Shown one piece after another: positions 56,198 to 64,000 of a DNA stretch of 64,000 nucleotides. The position numbers and the translations under genes are program-made. The first letter of the stretch is position 1, and the number at the start of each line of letters is the position of its first letter. The DNA lies in contig NZ_KB850072.1 of NCBI RefSeq assembly GCF_000369525.1, forward strand, positions 1 to 64,000, written 5' to 3'. This DNA is from Acinetobacter higginsii. GTDB lineage: Bacteria > Pseudomonadota > Gammaproteobacteria > Pseudomonadales > Moraxellaceae. The notes beneath the pieces are model-generated. The model did no database searches. It saw only the letters and a program-made list of their open reading frames with translations, and was not told where the DNA came from.

Positions 56198-56734
56198 AGG
56201 CTGGTTCCTAATATTTAATGTATTGAGACTATATTAATAAATTATACTAAAAATTCTCAAGGATTTAATGATTGATAAATTCTGACTAGATCATGGTTGA
56301 TTCACTTACATTATGGCGTGTCGAATAAGCTATAAACAGCTAAACGTATTGACACCCTTTACTTCGCTGATTATCCTTTGCTTGCTGACCTACATTGTCA
56401 GTCGGTTTTGACGGACCGTTTTGTAAGACGACATCAGAGTTTTCCCTTCTGAGGGCTGACTTTGTGTGTACTTCTCGTCCTTCTCTCGTTGCGGTAGGGC
56501 GAGAGAGGGACACCTTCGGGTGTGCTGGAGTCTTACCCAGTCCGTCAACCCTTTCTCGTTCTGCCACCATAATCTTTGTATTTTGGGCAGAACTCCAAGT
56601 TGATAACGGAGTCGACCATGTGCACTACATTCTTAAATTATCATTCTATTTTTACCTCAGTGCTGTGTACGGCTTTGTCATCACTAAACCAATAACAGCA
56701 TACATAAAACAATAATTTTATCTGGGGTAAACAA
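56198..56734. other. 537-base region without a supported protein gene
   Basis: The left third is AT-rich upstream sequence of ppnP. The middle (56340-56580) is unusually GC-rich and structured (separate entry). The right part leads into the lipoprotein gene. Short ORFs on both strands over the middle look like products of the base composition and are not supported. Confidence 0.45.
56480..56526. ncRNA. Two adjacent strong hairpins in a GC-rich island, possible structured RNA
   Basis: TCTCTCG (56482-56488) pairs with CGAGAGA (56500-56506). Immediately after, ACACC-TTCG-GGTGT (56510-56523) makes a tetraloop hairpin. The surrounding 56340-56580 has higher GC than its neighbours and no supported protein. 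I do not recognise an RNA family; strand is unknown. Confidence 0.35.
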
Positions 56735-57859
56735 ATGAAGGATGTCCATCCTCTGTTTGTCTGTGTGCTCGGATCATTTTTACTGATCGGCTGTGGAAAT
56801 AAAAATTCTTCCACTGAAGTTTTAAGCCCTGACGAAAATGTAGCACTCAGCCAACGACTTGAACCAACACATCGACCTGTTCTGGTCGAAGCTAAAGCAT
56901 TACAACCTTTCTTAAATCAACAACAACTGCCCGAAGCAGATGTCTCAGGCTTCCGTGACTATCTGCATGCCCAATCAGGCAATCGATCTGCATTGCTACA
57001 ATTCCGAGAAAAACTGCAACTCAAGCCGAATCAAATTTTGGTCTTAGGGATAGAAAAACCAAGTCAGCAATCCTTACTGGAATTTCCAAAGAATGACCTA
57101 TTTGCCAGTGCTAATGATCTGGTGATTAACCATGCACGAATGCTGAAGACCCCAGTTACAGGAGAGAGCAAAGGCGAATTTGAAACTACGGAGCAATACC
57201 AGCAACGGATTCAGGCAGAACAAGCCACTTTAAAAAAAGCCACAGCCAATCTCAATGTTGACCTTGGACGATTGGAGGATGCCTTAAATTATTTGGCTTA
57301 CCCAATTGCGATCAATGTACTTAGTCCATCTAGTGAAGACTCAGCTCAGTATGATGCGGATCGGCAAGTCATGCATATACAGGCATCGAGCACCAATGCT
57401 GCGGGCTACTACGATTCGACTGTATCCAAGCTCAATCTAGTATTTAGTGCATCACCCAAAAATGCTGAAATTATCCTAGGCAATCTACGTGATGAACGAG
57501 ATAAGCGAAACTATCTCGGTTTTATTTTGAGTATGCAGCAAGGGCAATTGGTTTTAGAACAAGCCATCCTCTATCAGCACAACAACAATGATCGCTATCT
57601 ACGCCTTGCAACGATTAATCCGTCACAACTGTATTTGACCACCCGACCATTGAATGCAGATGAGTCCAACAAGAATCTCAATTCAGAACAACCATACTCA
57701 CTCAAACAAAAGTTGTCCTTCCAGTTTGGGCTTAAGCATTACCGTAATCCTGAACAGCAGCAAGCTGAACCTGAATTAGAAGTCAGACCACCAACTGAGG
57801 AAGAAATCACCCAGCTTAACCTCAATGCAGGGTCAAGTGATATCGAGGGGACACTGTAA
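56735..57859 (+). CDS. Uncharacterised lipoprotein of the element (374 aa)
   Basis: The signal 'FVCVLGSFLLIGC' with lipobox LIGC gives an exported lipoprotein. The mature part has a helical stretch with a charged coiled coil (about 150-180: 'YQQRIQAEQATLKKATANLNVDLGRLEDALNYL'). A beta-rich C-half follows ('LNLVFSASPKNAEIILGNLRDERDKRNYLGFILSM'). Not recognised. Its stop abuts the ATG of the next lipoprotein gene, so the two are coupled and may form an envelope complex. Confidence 0.6.
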   Translation: MKDVHPLFVCVLGSFLLIGCGNKNSSTEVLSPDENVALSQRLEPTHRPVLVEAKALQPFLNQQQLPEADVSGFRDYLHAQSGNRSALLQFREKLQLKPNQILVLGIEKPSQQSLLEFPKNDLFASANDLVINHARMLKTPVTGESKGEFETTEQYQQRIQAEQATLKKATANLNVDLGRLEDALNYLAYPIAINVLSPSSEDSAQYDADRQVMHIQASSTNAAGYYDSTVSKLNLVFSASPKNAEIILGNLRDERDKRNYLGFILSMQQGQLVLEQAILYQHNNNDRYLRLATINPSQLYLTTRPLNADESNKNLNSEQPYSLKQKLSFQFGLKHYRNPEQQQAEPELEVRPPTEEEITQLNLNAGSSDIEGTL

Positions 57860-58225
57860 ATGTTAGAGATCTTTAAAAATAAATCCGTTCGAAATATCCA
57901 ACTCCTGTGTGGTCTGTTGTTACTCGGTAGCTTGTATGGATGTGGCAGTAAGGACATGCCAACGGAACTTCCCAAAGCAGATGCTGTACTTCAGTTATTA
58001 CATGCTCAAGATGCTTCAGTGATCCAGATCAAGTTACAGCAATGTCAAGTCGGCAATTTATTTGCAGGTCAAGAAGGCACCAGTGCCAAGTACGACATCT
58101 ATCGCTGTCAGATCACGGTTGAACGCTTTGATGATGAATATAAGCAATCCTTCCTCAAAAATCAGGTCATTGATTTACGTCCTTATGATTCAGAGACAGG
58201 CTGGCAATTGGTTGCATCGAACTAA
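57860..58225 (+). CDS. Small uncharacterised lipoprotein (121 aa)
   Basis: The signal 'LLCGLLLLGSLYGC' precedes a ~90-residue domain with two further Cys ('QQCQVGNLF', 'YRCQITVE') that could form a disulfide. GAGGGG inside the end of the previous gene is 9 bases before the ATG, and the stop TAA directly touches ATG. No family recognised. Confidence 0.6.
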   Translation: MLEIFKNKSVRNIQLLCGLLLLGSLYGCGSKDMPTELPKADAVLQLLHAQDASVIQIKLQQCQVGNLFAGQEGTSAKYDIYRCQITVERFDDEYKQSFLKNQVIDLRPYDSETGWQLVASN

Positions 58226-58258
58226 GCACGATCACAAAGATGAAGAGAATAACTAAAC

Positions 58259-58411
58259 ATGAAAAAAGAATTTGTAATCCCTTACCTAAGTATCGCTGTG
58301 TTGTATTGGTTCAGTCTGCTATGGCGTATTGAGGACAGTGGTCCACTTGCAGCCTATCTATTGGGTCGTGCCCTGATGTGGCCGTTCCAATTATTGAAAT
58401 TTATTTTTTGA
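58259..58411 (+). CDS. Small single-pass membrane protein (50 aa)
   Basis: ATG 58259 has GAAGAG about 10 bases upstream. The peptide 'MKKEFVIPYLSIAVLYWFSL' begins a membrane segment, followed by 'AAYLLGRALMWPFQLL'. It fits the operon spacing (33 bases after the lipoprotein, 34 before the next gene). No family is recognised. Confidence 0.55.
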   Translation: MKKEFVIPYLSIAVLYWFSLLWRIEDSGPLAAYLLGRALMWPFQLLKFIF

Positions 58412-58445
58412 TTAAAGCCTTAACTTGCCCAAGAGTGAAAAAATA

Positions 58446-59312
58446 ATGATGGACTTTAATCAATTTAAACAACAGTTTCCGCAGTTGGATTTATTACAGG
58501 CTGATCCTGCTATTTTCTTAGCACCCCAAATTCCCATGAATAAGATTCTGGGAGCAATGAGTTATTTGCCTCCCCAAACCAAAACTGAACAGGTATTGAT
58601 CTTGGTGGATGAAACGGTATTTGGTCATGGCAAGAATGGATTGTGTCTGACGACGCAAGGGATCTATTTCAGGGAAGCCTTTGCCAATGCAAATACCTAT
58701 CCAATGAAAGCAATCACTTCGGTGGGTTATTCGATGGGGATGCTTAGTAAACAGTTAGTGATCAATGGCACAGTTAAAGTGACCTTGGCTCAGCCTGAGA
58801 AAGCTGGGCTACGGCTATTGGCAGATTTCCTAAACCAATATTGTGCGCTTCATAAAACACAGACTGACTCATTGTCATCAGCATCCATACAGCAACAAAG
58901 CCAACCCACAACGATCCCAAACCTACAACCGATCATCAAACTGTATGCTTATTTATTACTGGGGTGGAGAGGTGAGTGGAGCAATCAGGTGAGGGCATTG
59001 ATGCAACAGTTATTTGACCGTGAATTTGTTAATCCAGTGGATCAGGCATTTCTAGAACAGTTGATGCAACAAGATCAGCAGTTTGATTTTTTTGACCTCC
59101 TTGATGAAGTCACTGCGATTCAAAACAGCCTGCCACCCCAACTATGTCACAGCCTGCTTGAGGAAGTGCTAGTGTTGATGGAAAAAAGGAACTTTGAAAT
59201 TGAAACAGCACGGGACCATTTCTTTCAGATCAGTACCGCTTTAAATGTTGATCAAGCAACTGCTACAAGCATTCTTGCACAATTCCCAGCATTTATAGCA
59301 GGGAATACTTAA
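58446..59312 (+). CDS. Uncharacterised protein with PH-like N-domain
   Basis: About 288 residues. The stretch 'LILVDETVFGHGKNGLCLTTQGIYFREAFANANTYPMKAITSVGYSMGMLSKQLVINGTVKV' (about 45-110) has the alternating beta pattern of bacterial PH-like domains. The C-half is helical ('LLDEVTAIQNSLPPQLCHSLLEEVLVLMEKRNFEIETARDHF'), somewhat like TerB-type helical bundles. No signal, so cytosolic. Both domain suggestions are inference. The start could also be TTG 58425 or ATG 58449. Confidence 0.5.
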   Translation: MMDFNQFKQQFPQLDLLQADPAIFLAPQIPMNKILGAMSYLPPQTKTEQVLILVDETVFGHGKNGLCLTTQGIYFREAFANANTYPMKAITSVGYSMGMLSKQLVINGTVKVTLAQPEKAGLRLLADFLNQYCALHKTQTDSLSSASIQQQSQPTTIPNLQPIIKLYAYLLLGWRGEWSNQVRALMQQLFDREFVNPVDQAFLEQLMQQDQQFDFFDLLDEVTAIQNSLPPQLCHSLLEEVLVLMEKRNFEIETARDHFFQISTALNVDQATATSILAQFPAFIAGNT

Positions 59313-59349
59313 TCAGAATAAAGAAATTTCAAATACATATTACCTATGT

Positions 59350-59400
59350 GAAGACCCAGCACCCAGCCAAGACACAAGCTGACTTGGTGCTGTTTTAACA
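59350..59400 (+). terminator. Possible terminator between co-directional genes
   Basis: CAGCACC and GGTGCTG arms (about 59357-59363 and 59385-59391) enclose a nested AGCCAAG/CTTGG pairing and are followed by TTTT. Weaker than the others in this run. Confidence 0.45.
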
Positions 59401-59435
59401 TTCAAGAAGGTAAACCGAATAAAGGAAAAATAATT

Positions 59436-59810
59436 GTGAAACGATTAATGAAATTGATACTACCTACATTAATTACCCTGCCGCTGATGCTGACTGGATG
59501 TGGTTCAGGTTTTAACCCCGATCGTATGGAAGTCAACCTCAATACGGAATACAGCCAAGGAGGATTGTATGACCGTACCTATGTGATTCTAACCTTACGT
59601 TCACTGGACTCTGAGCCAATCACACTAAACAAGGTCGATGTAAACAATGGGCGCTGTAGTTATACAGGCAGATACAATGATCCAATCAAGCTGCCTGCCT
59701 ATTTCCAAATTGGACAATCCCTACAGCTTTACTTGCGATGTTCCTACGATGCTGTAGTGAAGGTTGATATTGAGACTGATCAAGGTGCAGCAAGCTATAG
59801 CTTTAAATAA
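59436..59810 (+). CDS. Small uncharacterised lipoprotein (124 aa)
   Basis: GTG start with AAAGGA upstream. The signal 'LILPTLITLPLMLTGC' has lipobox LTGC. The mature domain is beta-rich, 'YDRTYVILTLRSLDSEPITLNKVDVNNGRCSY', with a Cys pair, and resembles small Ig-like or FxLYD-type domains. Third lipoprotein of this run, suggesting an envelope role for the cluster. Confidence 0.55.
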   Translation: MKRLMKLILPTLITLPLMLTGCGSGFNPDRMEVNLNTEYSQGGLYDRTYVILTLRSLDSEPITLNKVDVNNGRCSYTGRYNDPIKLPAYFQIGQSLQLYLRCSYDAVVKVDIETDQGAASYSFK

Positions 59811-59852
59811 GCAGGCTCAAACCAAAATATAGACTTACCCAACACGCGACAA

Positions 59853-59883
59853 AGACCATGCCCAATATGGGCATGGTTTTTTT
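59853..59883 (+). terminator. Hairpin plus T-run ending in ATG (unit 1)
   Basis: A 10-bp perfect stem (59855-59864 with 59868-59877), 3-base loop and seven T, directly followed by ATG 59884. Confidence 0.9.
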
Positions 59884-59949
59884 ATGCCTGCAAATCTCAA
59901 GATTCGGATATCAAAATCAATATTCACCTCCACTGACAGGACTTTCGTG

Positions 59950-60249
59950 ATGAGTACCGTACATTGTCCTTATTGCCATTCAGAACAGGTGATTCTTAGA
60001 GAATCTCAATCGAATGGTCCACAGTATTTTGAAAAAATCCTAGACGCATTTTCCCCGCCTGCGATGGCTGCACTGGGTATCAAACTGGCAAAAGAAGCAG
60101 GTATCCCTCCGTATATCGGTGGGCTGATTGGGGTGGTGGTCGGTGGAACACTGATCATGGTCAGCCAACATTATTTCTATCGCCATTATAAATCCGCTCA
60201 ACATTATCACTGTCTGCAATGCGGACAGGACTTTGCTGTAGCTGCTTAA
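59950..60249 (+). CDS. Small protein with two zinc-ribbon half-sites around a glycine-rich membrane segment
   Basis: About 99 residues from ATG 59950, or 121 from ATG 59884. 'HCPYCHSEQ' near the start and 'HCLQCGQDF' at the end give four Cys (CxxC twice) that could bind one zinc. Between them 'YIGGLIGVVVGGTLIMVSQHYF' looks like a membrane hairpin or glycine-zipper segment. Function unknown. AGGAC lies upstream of the inner start. Confidence 0.5.
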   Translation: MSTVHCPYCHSEQVILRESQSNGPQYFEKILDAFSPPAMAALGIKLAKEAGIPPYIGGLIGVVVGGTLIMVSQHYFYRHYKSAQHYHCLQCGQDFAVAA

Positions 60250-60337
60250 GCTTCATTACTCAATTATTGATTTATACAACCTGACTTCACTCAATTTTAT
60301 TTTTAAACAACTTCACTTTTATAGAGGAATTATTTCT

Positions 60338-61387
60338 ATGGCACATTTAGTTGAAACCATGGCATTTGTAGGACAAACCCCTTGGCATGGCTTAGGTAAT
60401 CAACTCACACCAAACCAACCGATTGAGGTCTGGGCAAAACAGGCAGGCATGGACTGGCGGATTGAATCCTCGGATGTCAGTTATATGGCTGAAAACCATA
60501 AACAACAAAGCCTGATCTTGCCGTACCAAGAGCAACGGGTCTTATATCGCTCAGACACGCATGAACCTTTATCAGTGGTGAGTCAGCGCTTTCAGGAAGT
60601 ACAACCCATGGAGATCCTACACTTCTACAAAGACTTGACTGAACAATCGGGCTTTGAACTGGAAACCGCAGGGGTACTGAAAGGTGGGAAGAAATTCTGG
60701 GCACTCGCTAAAACAGGACAAACATCTGCCTTAAAAGGAAAGGATGTGAGTAATGGCTATATTTTATTGGCAACAGCCTGTGATGGCACATTGGCAACGA
60801 CAGCTCAATTCACATCTATTCGAGTAGTGTGTAACAACACTCTAGCCATTGCCCTCAAAGGGCAAAACACCAGTGCAGGTGTAGTTAAAGTTCCGCATAG
60901 CACCAAGTTCGATGCCGAGAAAGTTAAACAGCAACTCGGTATTTCGGTTCGTGCGTGGGATGAACATATGTATGAAATGAAGCAACTGAGTCAACGTAAA
61001 GTCACCCAGCAGGAAGCAGCAGCCTACTTTGATGCAGTGTTTAATAACACCAACTTGAGTATGGCTGAACAGGATGAAAGCATTATTCAGTTCTATCGCA
61101 ATGCAGCCATGCCAAATCAAACAAGCTCAACCAAAGCCGACAATAAAACTGAACCGAATGGACGTGCGATGTCGAAAGTCATGACCATGTTTAACGGGCA
61201 TGGACGTGGTGCTGAACTGAGTTCAGCGAAAGATACGGCGTATGGTTTATTGTGCGCAATTACGGAATTCACTGACCATGAACGTCGAGCGATGAGTACT
61301 GACCATCGACTCGATTCTGCATGGTTTGGCGCTGGGGCAGCGATCAAACAGCGCGGTTTAGAACAAGCACTTCGAATGATTGCCTAA
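60338..61387 (+). CDS. DUF932 domain protein
   Basis: The 349 residues open with 'TPWHGLGNQLTPNQPIEVWAKQAGMDWRIESSDVSY'. Further on are 'FWALAKTGQ', 'YILLATACDGTLATTAQFTSIRVVCNNTLAIAL' and 'VPHSTKFDAEKVK', the standard DUF932 (phage/plasmid-like protein TIGR03299) pattern. The function is unknown but it is a common neighbour of recombination genes on conjugative elements. AGGAATT is upstream of the ATG. Confidence 0.9.
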   Translation: MAHLVETMAFVGQTPWHGLGNQLTPNQPIEVWAKQAGMDWRIESSDVSYMAENHKQQSLILPYQEQRVLYRSDTHEPLSVVSQRFQEVQPMEILHFYKDLTEQSGFELETAGVLKGGKKFWALAKTGQTSALKGKDVSNGYILLATACDGTLATTAQFTSIRVVCNNTLAIALKGQNTSAGVVKVPHSTKFDAEKVKQQLGISVRAWDEHMYEMKQLSQRKVTQQEAAAYFDAVFNNTNLSMAEQDESIIQFYRNAAMPNQTSSTKADNKTEPNGRAMSKVMTMFNGHGRGAELSSAKDTAYGLLCAITEFTDHERRAMSTDHRLDSAWFGAGAAIKQRGLEQALRMIA

Positions 61388-61458
61388 ATTCAGTTTCAGT
61401 TAAGTCTTCTACATTAGCCTAAGCATACGGTAACACCATACAAGTACAGCAGTACCCT

Positions 61459-61487
61459 TTGCCACATTTCCAGATGTGGCTTTTTTT
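61459..61487 (+). terminator. Hairpin plus T-run ending in ATG (unit 2)
   Basis: GCCACAT (61461-61467) and ATGTGGC (61474-61480), 6-base loop, seven T, then ATG at 61488. Confidence 0.85.
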
Positions 61488-61599
61488 ATGCATAGATTTT
61501 GGTTCTGAGCTGAAATAATTTTCAATTCTTGATTGAAAAAATGAATTTTTGCTCAATCATAAAGGAAATAGCTGAGCGACAGCAGGAACTAAAATCACT

Positions 61600-61860
61600 A
61601 TGCAGTATTCTAAAAATCTCTTTATCCAGCAAATTTCTGAGACAGAATTTGTGTTACAAGTAAACGATAGTAAATTAGCTGAAGAGCTAGAGCTGCGTTT
61701 ACCTAATATCTTCGGGCGCTATATATCAGAGCCTAAATCCATCAGTAATGGTCAGGAATTGGAATATCACTTTAGTATTTCAGGCGTGGATTTAAACAGT
61801 TTTCAAAGACATTTAACTACTTTAACTCCTGAATTGCTTGATAGTTTATCGAGTCATTAA
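61600..61860 (+). CDS. Hypothetical small protein (86 aa)
   Basis: A cytosolic protein starting 'MQYSKNLFIQQISETEFVLQV' with a short alpha/beta pattern ('VNDSKLAEELELRLPNIFG', 'ELEYHFSISGVDLNSFQRHL'). AGGAA is about 12 bases upstream. It is placed between DUF932 and YqaJ genes in the same direction. Not recognised. Confidence 0.5.
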   Translation: MQYSKNLFIQQISETEFVLQVNDSKLAEELELRLPNIFGRYISEPKSISNGQELEYHFSISGVDLNSFQRHLTTLTPELLDSLSSH

Positions 61861-61906
61861 GCTCAACTATTGAGATTTTTTAAGATAAATCTTTATTGAT
61901 TTGAAA

Positions 61907-61934
61907 AGACCACATCACGCGATGTGGTTTTTTT
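61907..61934 (+). terminator. Hairpin plus T-run ending in ATG (unit 3)
   Basis: ACCACATC (61909-61916) and GATGTGGT (61921-61928) with loop ACGC, then T7 and ATG at 61935. Confidence 0.9.
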
Positions 61935-61983
61935 ATGCCCAAAATTTAGTTTTTACGATTTTACCCATACAGGAATATTTCTA

Positions 61984-63126
61984 ATGAATAGCAATACTCA
62001 AATTCAAAACACATTAAACCATCCACCGCTACAGCCGTATTCACCAAACCTGAATCCAACCACCCAAAACTCACTGACTCAACAGGTTGAAGTCGGAACT
62101 CGAACCAAACGAGACCGACTGAATACGCAGCCACGAAAAACTAAAGCTCCAGTAGCAAAACGTCTCGCCAATACCAAGCAGATGAATTACCAGCAATGGC
62201 TAGAGGTTAGAAAACAAGGTATTGGCAGTAGCGATGCAGCAACTGCCTGTGGACTTAATCCGTATATGTCGATGCTGGAATTATGGATGATCAAGACAGG
62301 GCAGATGCAGCAAAACATTGAAGACGAAAGTGCAGGCTATGCACCTTTGTACTGGGGCAAGCAGCTTGAGCCTTTGGTGGCACAGTACTACAGCATGCAC
62401 ACTAACCATAAAGTACGTCGAGTCAATGCAGTACTGCAACACCCTGATGAAGACAAACATTTTATGCTTGCCAATTTGGACTATGCCGTGGTTGGTAATG
62501 GTGAAGTTCAAATATTAGAGTGTAAAACAGTAGGTGAGTACGGTTCAAAACTGTGGCGAGATGGCGTACCACTGTATGTACTGTGCCAAGTGCAACATCA
62601 GTTAGCCGTGACAGGAAAACAGGCAGCACATATATGTGCTTTGATCTGTGGGCATGAAACTAAAATCTATAAAGTGACACGTAATGAAACCGTGATTCAG
62701 CACATTATCAATGCCGAACGCCACTTTTGGCAATGTGTGGAAACAGGTATTCCACCCAGTGTAGATGCCTCTGATTCAGCAGCCAAAGCCTTGCAACAGC
62801 TTTACCCAGAACAGATTCCATTAACAGTGGAAGACCTGACTCAAAATGAACAAGCCAATTACCTATTTAATCAGTTGCTTGAAGAGAGGTATAAGGTTGA
62901 GCAGCATCAACAGTATTTTGATGAACTCAAACATCAATTACAAATGATGATGAAAGAGGCAGAACGAGCAGTGTTTACAGGGGGATCAGTGACATGGAAG
63001 AAATCACAAGACTCAATCAGCCTAGACAGTAAATCCTTACTGAAACAACATCCTGAATATCTCCAGCAGTTTCCACAGACCAAAGCAGGAACACGAAGAT
63101 TTCAGATTTATCCGAATGGTGGATAA
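61984..63126 (+). CDS. YqaJ-type recombination exonuclease
   Basis: About 380 residues from ATG 61984, which has AGGAAT upstream. 'NYQQWLEVRKQGIGSSDAATACGLNPYMSMLELWMIKTGQ' is the YqaJ signature. The nuclease core has Asp in 'LANLDYAVVG' and 'VQILECKTVGEYG' (ExK). The first 70 residues are low-complexity. YqaJ proteins act as 5'-3' exonucleases with a single-strand annealing partner; no such partner is seen in the window and it may follow outside. Common on conjugative elements with DUF932. Confidence 0.9.
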   Translation: MNSNTQIQNTLNHPPLQPYSPNLNPTTQNSLTQQVEVGTRTKRDRLNTQPRKTKAPVAKRLANTKQMNYQQWLEVRKQGIGSSDAATACGLNPYMSMLELWMIKTGQMQQNIEDESAGYAPLYWGKQLEPLVAQYYSMHTNHKVRRVNAVLQHPDEDKHFMLANLDYAVVGNGEVQILECKTVGEYGSKLWRDGVPLYVLCQVQHQLAVTGKQAAHICALICGHETKIYKVTRNETVIQHIINAERHFWQCVETGIPPSVDASDSAAKALQQLYPEQIPLTVEDLTQNEQANYLFNQLLEERYKVEQHQQYFDELKHQLQMMMKEAERAVFTGGSVTWKKSQDSISLDSKSLLKQHPEYLQQFPQTKAGTRRFQIYPNGG

Positions 63127-63145
63127 CGAATACCTCCAACCAAAC

Positions 63146-63180
63146 CGATCCCATACCCTAATAGGTATGGGATTTTTTTT
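63146..63180 (+). terminator. Hairpin plus T-run ending in ATG (unit 4)
   Basis: ATCCCATACC (63148-63157) and GGTATGGGAT (63164-63173), 6-base loop, run of T to 63180, then ATG 63181, which is in frame with the following gene. Confidence 0.9.
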
Positions 63181-63210
63181 ATGTCTAATTTTTATTTAAA
63201 GGAAATGACC

Positions 63211-64000
63211 ATGATTAAAGGTTTAGCAATTACCCCACCTGTTTTGGGTCGTATCAGCATAGGCAAGATTGTAGAAAAGAATGGCAAACGTCTGCCTGAA
63301 AAAGATGACCAATTTACCATTACCAGCCAAATTCAAGGAAAAGACGGATGGATTAAGCATCCACTGGATGAACAACTACGAGCTAAAGCACAAAACCAAA
63401 AACTCAGAACCATACCTGTACGGATGATCTTCAATGATCCTGATCTCAACTTAAGAGCAGAGTACAGCCTATTTGACCGCCAAACTGGACGTTTAATTTG
63501 CTCAGGCAACGGTGAAAGCTGTCAGCGACTTGGACAACATGGGATTGAGCAACATCCATGTCCATCTCCAGATTTATGCCCATTGGCACAAGGTGGATTG
63601 TGCAAGCCCTACGGACGACTTTACGTCAATCTGGATGAATCGGATGAGTTTGGCACATTCATCTTTAGAACCACAGGCTTTAACAGTATCCGCACTTTGG
63701 CGGCACGGTTGCGTTATTACCATGCCGCATCGGGTGATTTGCTTTCGTGCCTGCCATTGCAACTCACTTTACGAGGCAAGAGCACCACGCAAAGCTATCG
63801 CACGCCGATCTACTACGTGGATTTAACCTTAAGGGATGGCATAAACCTGAAAGATGCAATTAGCTCAGCCAAACAGATAGATGAGCAAAGTAAGGCAGCA
63901 GGGTTTTATCAGGAAGCTTTAGATCATGTGGCACGGCAGGGCTATGGCAATGCCAGTTTTGAGGTGGGTGGTGAAGAGGGCTTGGATATTGTTGAGGAGT
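63211..64000 (+). CDS. Cys-rich 'hydrolase or metal-binding' protein of integrative elements (3' end outside the window)
   Basis: The frame runs open to the window end (263 codons seen). 'MIKGLAITPPVLGRISIGK', then a Cys cluster ('CSGNGESCQRL', 'HPCPSPDLCPLAQGGLCKPYGRL') and 'FGTFIFRTTGFNSIRTLAARLRYYHAASG'. This matches proteins annotated as hydrolase or metal-binding, similar to phage recombination directionality factor-like proteins, usually beside YqaJ and DUF932. AAAGGAA lies 6 bases before ATG 63211; ATGs at 63205 and 63181 are in frame. Confidence 0.75.
   Translation, partial: MIKGLAITPPVLGRISIGKIVEKNGKRLPEKDDQFTITSQIQGKDGWIKHPLDEQLRAKAQNQKLRTIPVRMIFNDPDLNLRAEYSLFDRQTGRLICSGNGESCQRLGQHGIEQHPCPSPDLCPLAQGGLCKPYGRLYVNLDESDEFGTFIFRTTGFNSIRTLAARLRYYHAASGDLLSCLPLQLTLRGKSTTQSYRTPIYYVDLTLRDGINLKDAISSAKQIDEQSKAAGFYQEALDHVARQGYGNASFEVGGEEGLDIVEE

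Noticed and set aside
56480..56580. RNase P or tmRNA fragment
   Set aside because: The island lacks the conserved cores I know for these RNAs.
56340..56715. ORFs of 76 (minus) and 106 (plus) residues over the GC-rich island
   Set aside because: They overlap each other on opposite strands, have no family features and no good start; the open frames follow from the base composition.
42963..64000. Second copy of the tRNA-Ser 3' end (attR) inside the window
   Set aside because: No matching stretch was noticed by eye, so the right end is assumed to lie beyond the window.

Overview
The window is about 64 kb of a low-GC gammaproteobacterial chromosome that reads as Acinetobacter. The grounds are a Bap/Blp-type giant adhesin end, the yhbY / rlmE-ftsH-folP block, carA-carB-greA, and Acinetobacter-like versions of ttcA, greB, mgtE and htpX. 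This is family recognition by eye; no database search was possible.

Bases 1-42872 look like ordinary core or species-level chromosome. They open with the C-terminal 1370 codons of a type-I-secreted adhesin, then a coupled pair (an uncharacterised helical-toroid-like protein plus a CapA-family metallophosphatase). Next come a secreted zinc-protease lipoprotein, an alkyltransferase-like DNA repair protein, UspA, a CatB-like acetyltransferase, and carA-carB-greA on the minus strand. After these are a coiled-coil phasin-like protein, a DOMON-like protein, YhbY, RlmE, FtsH, FolP, a SIMPL protein, a YfbK-like VWA lipoprotein, an S15-like hydrolase, an EamA transporter with a probable leader-peptide attenuator, PnuC, a GDPD lipoprotein and a phosphoethanolamine-transferase-like enzyme. 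The block ends with an orphan RND pump, MgtE, a DUF4112 protein, HtpX, two lytic transglycosylases, TtcA (next to a tight cluster of DnaA boxes), an SCP2 protein and GreB.

At 42873-42962 lies tRNA-Ser(UGA). A P4-type tyrosine integrase follows 168 bp later, and everything from there to the window end looks like one integrated element whose right end is outside. Its left part holds a divergent pair (multi-pass membrane protein and ComEC-type metallo-beta-lactamase-fold hydrolase), a YoeB/YefM toxin-antitoxin pair, a decayed alpA fragment, an array of degenerate ~20-bp repeats like a transposon end, and an intact alpA. The middle has a coiled-coil protein, a helix-turn-helix protein with a palindrome at its start, and three proteins that look like diverged relatives of the YagK/YfjJ (inovirus Gp2-like) family. 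Only one of these keeps a His-x-His motif, and its ribosome binding site is buried in a strong hairpin. A second AlpA-type regulator and a ppnP nucleoside phosphorylase follow. The right part is a co-directional run of small lipoproteins and hypothetical proteins, then DUF932, a YqaJ-type nuclease and a Cys-rich protein cut by the window end. These last three are commonly found together on integrative and conjugative elements. Several genes in this part are preceded by a compact hairpin plus T-run that ends directly in ATG.

The most interesting candidates are the stalling-type leader peptide before the EamA transporter, the Gp2-like gene cluster with its hairpin leaders, the membrane-protein/MBL pair, the repeat array at 47357-47520, and the DnaA-box cluster at 39049-39093.
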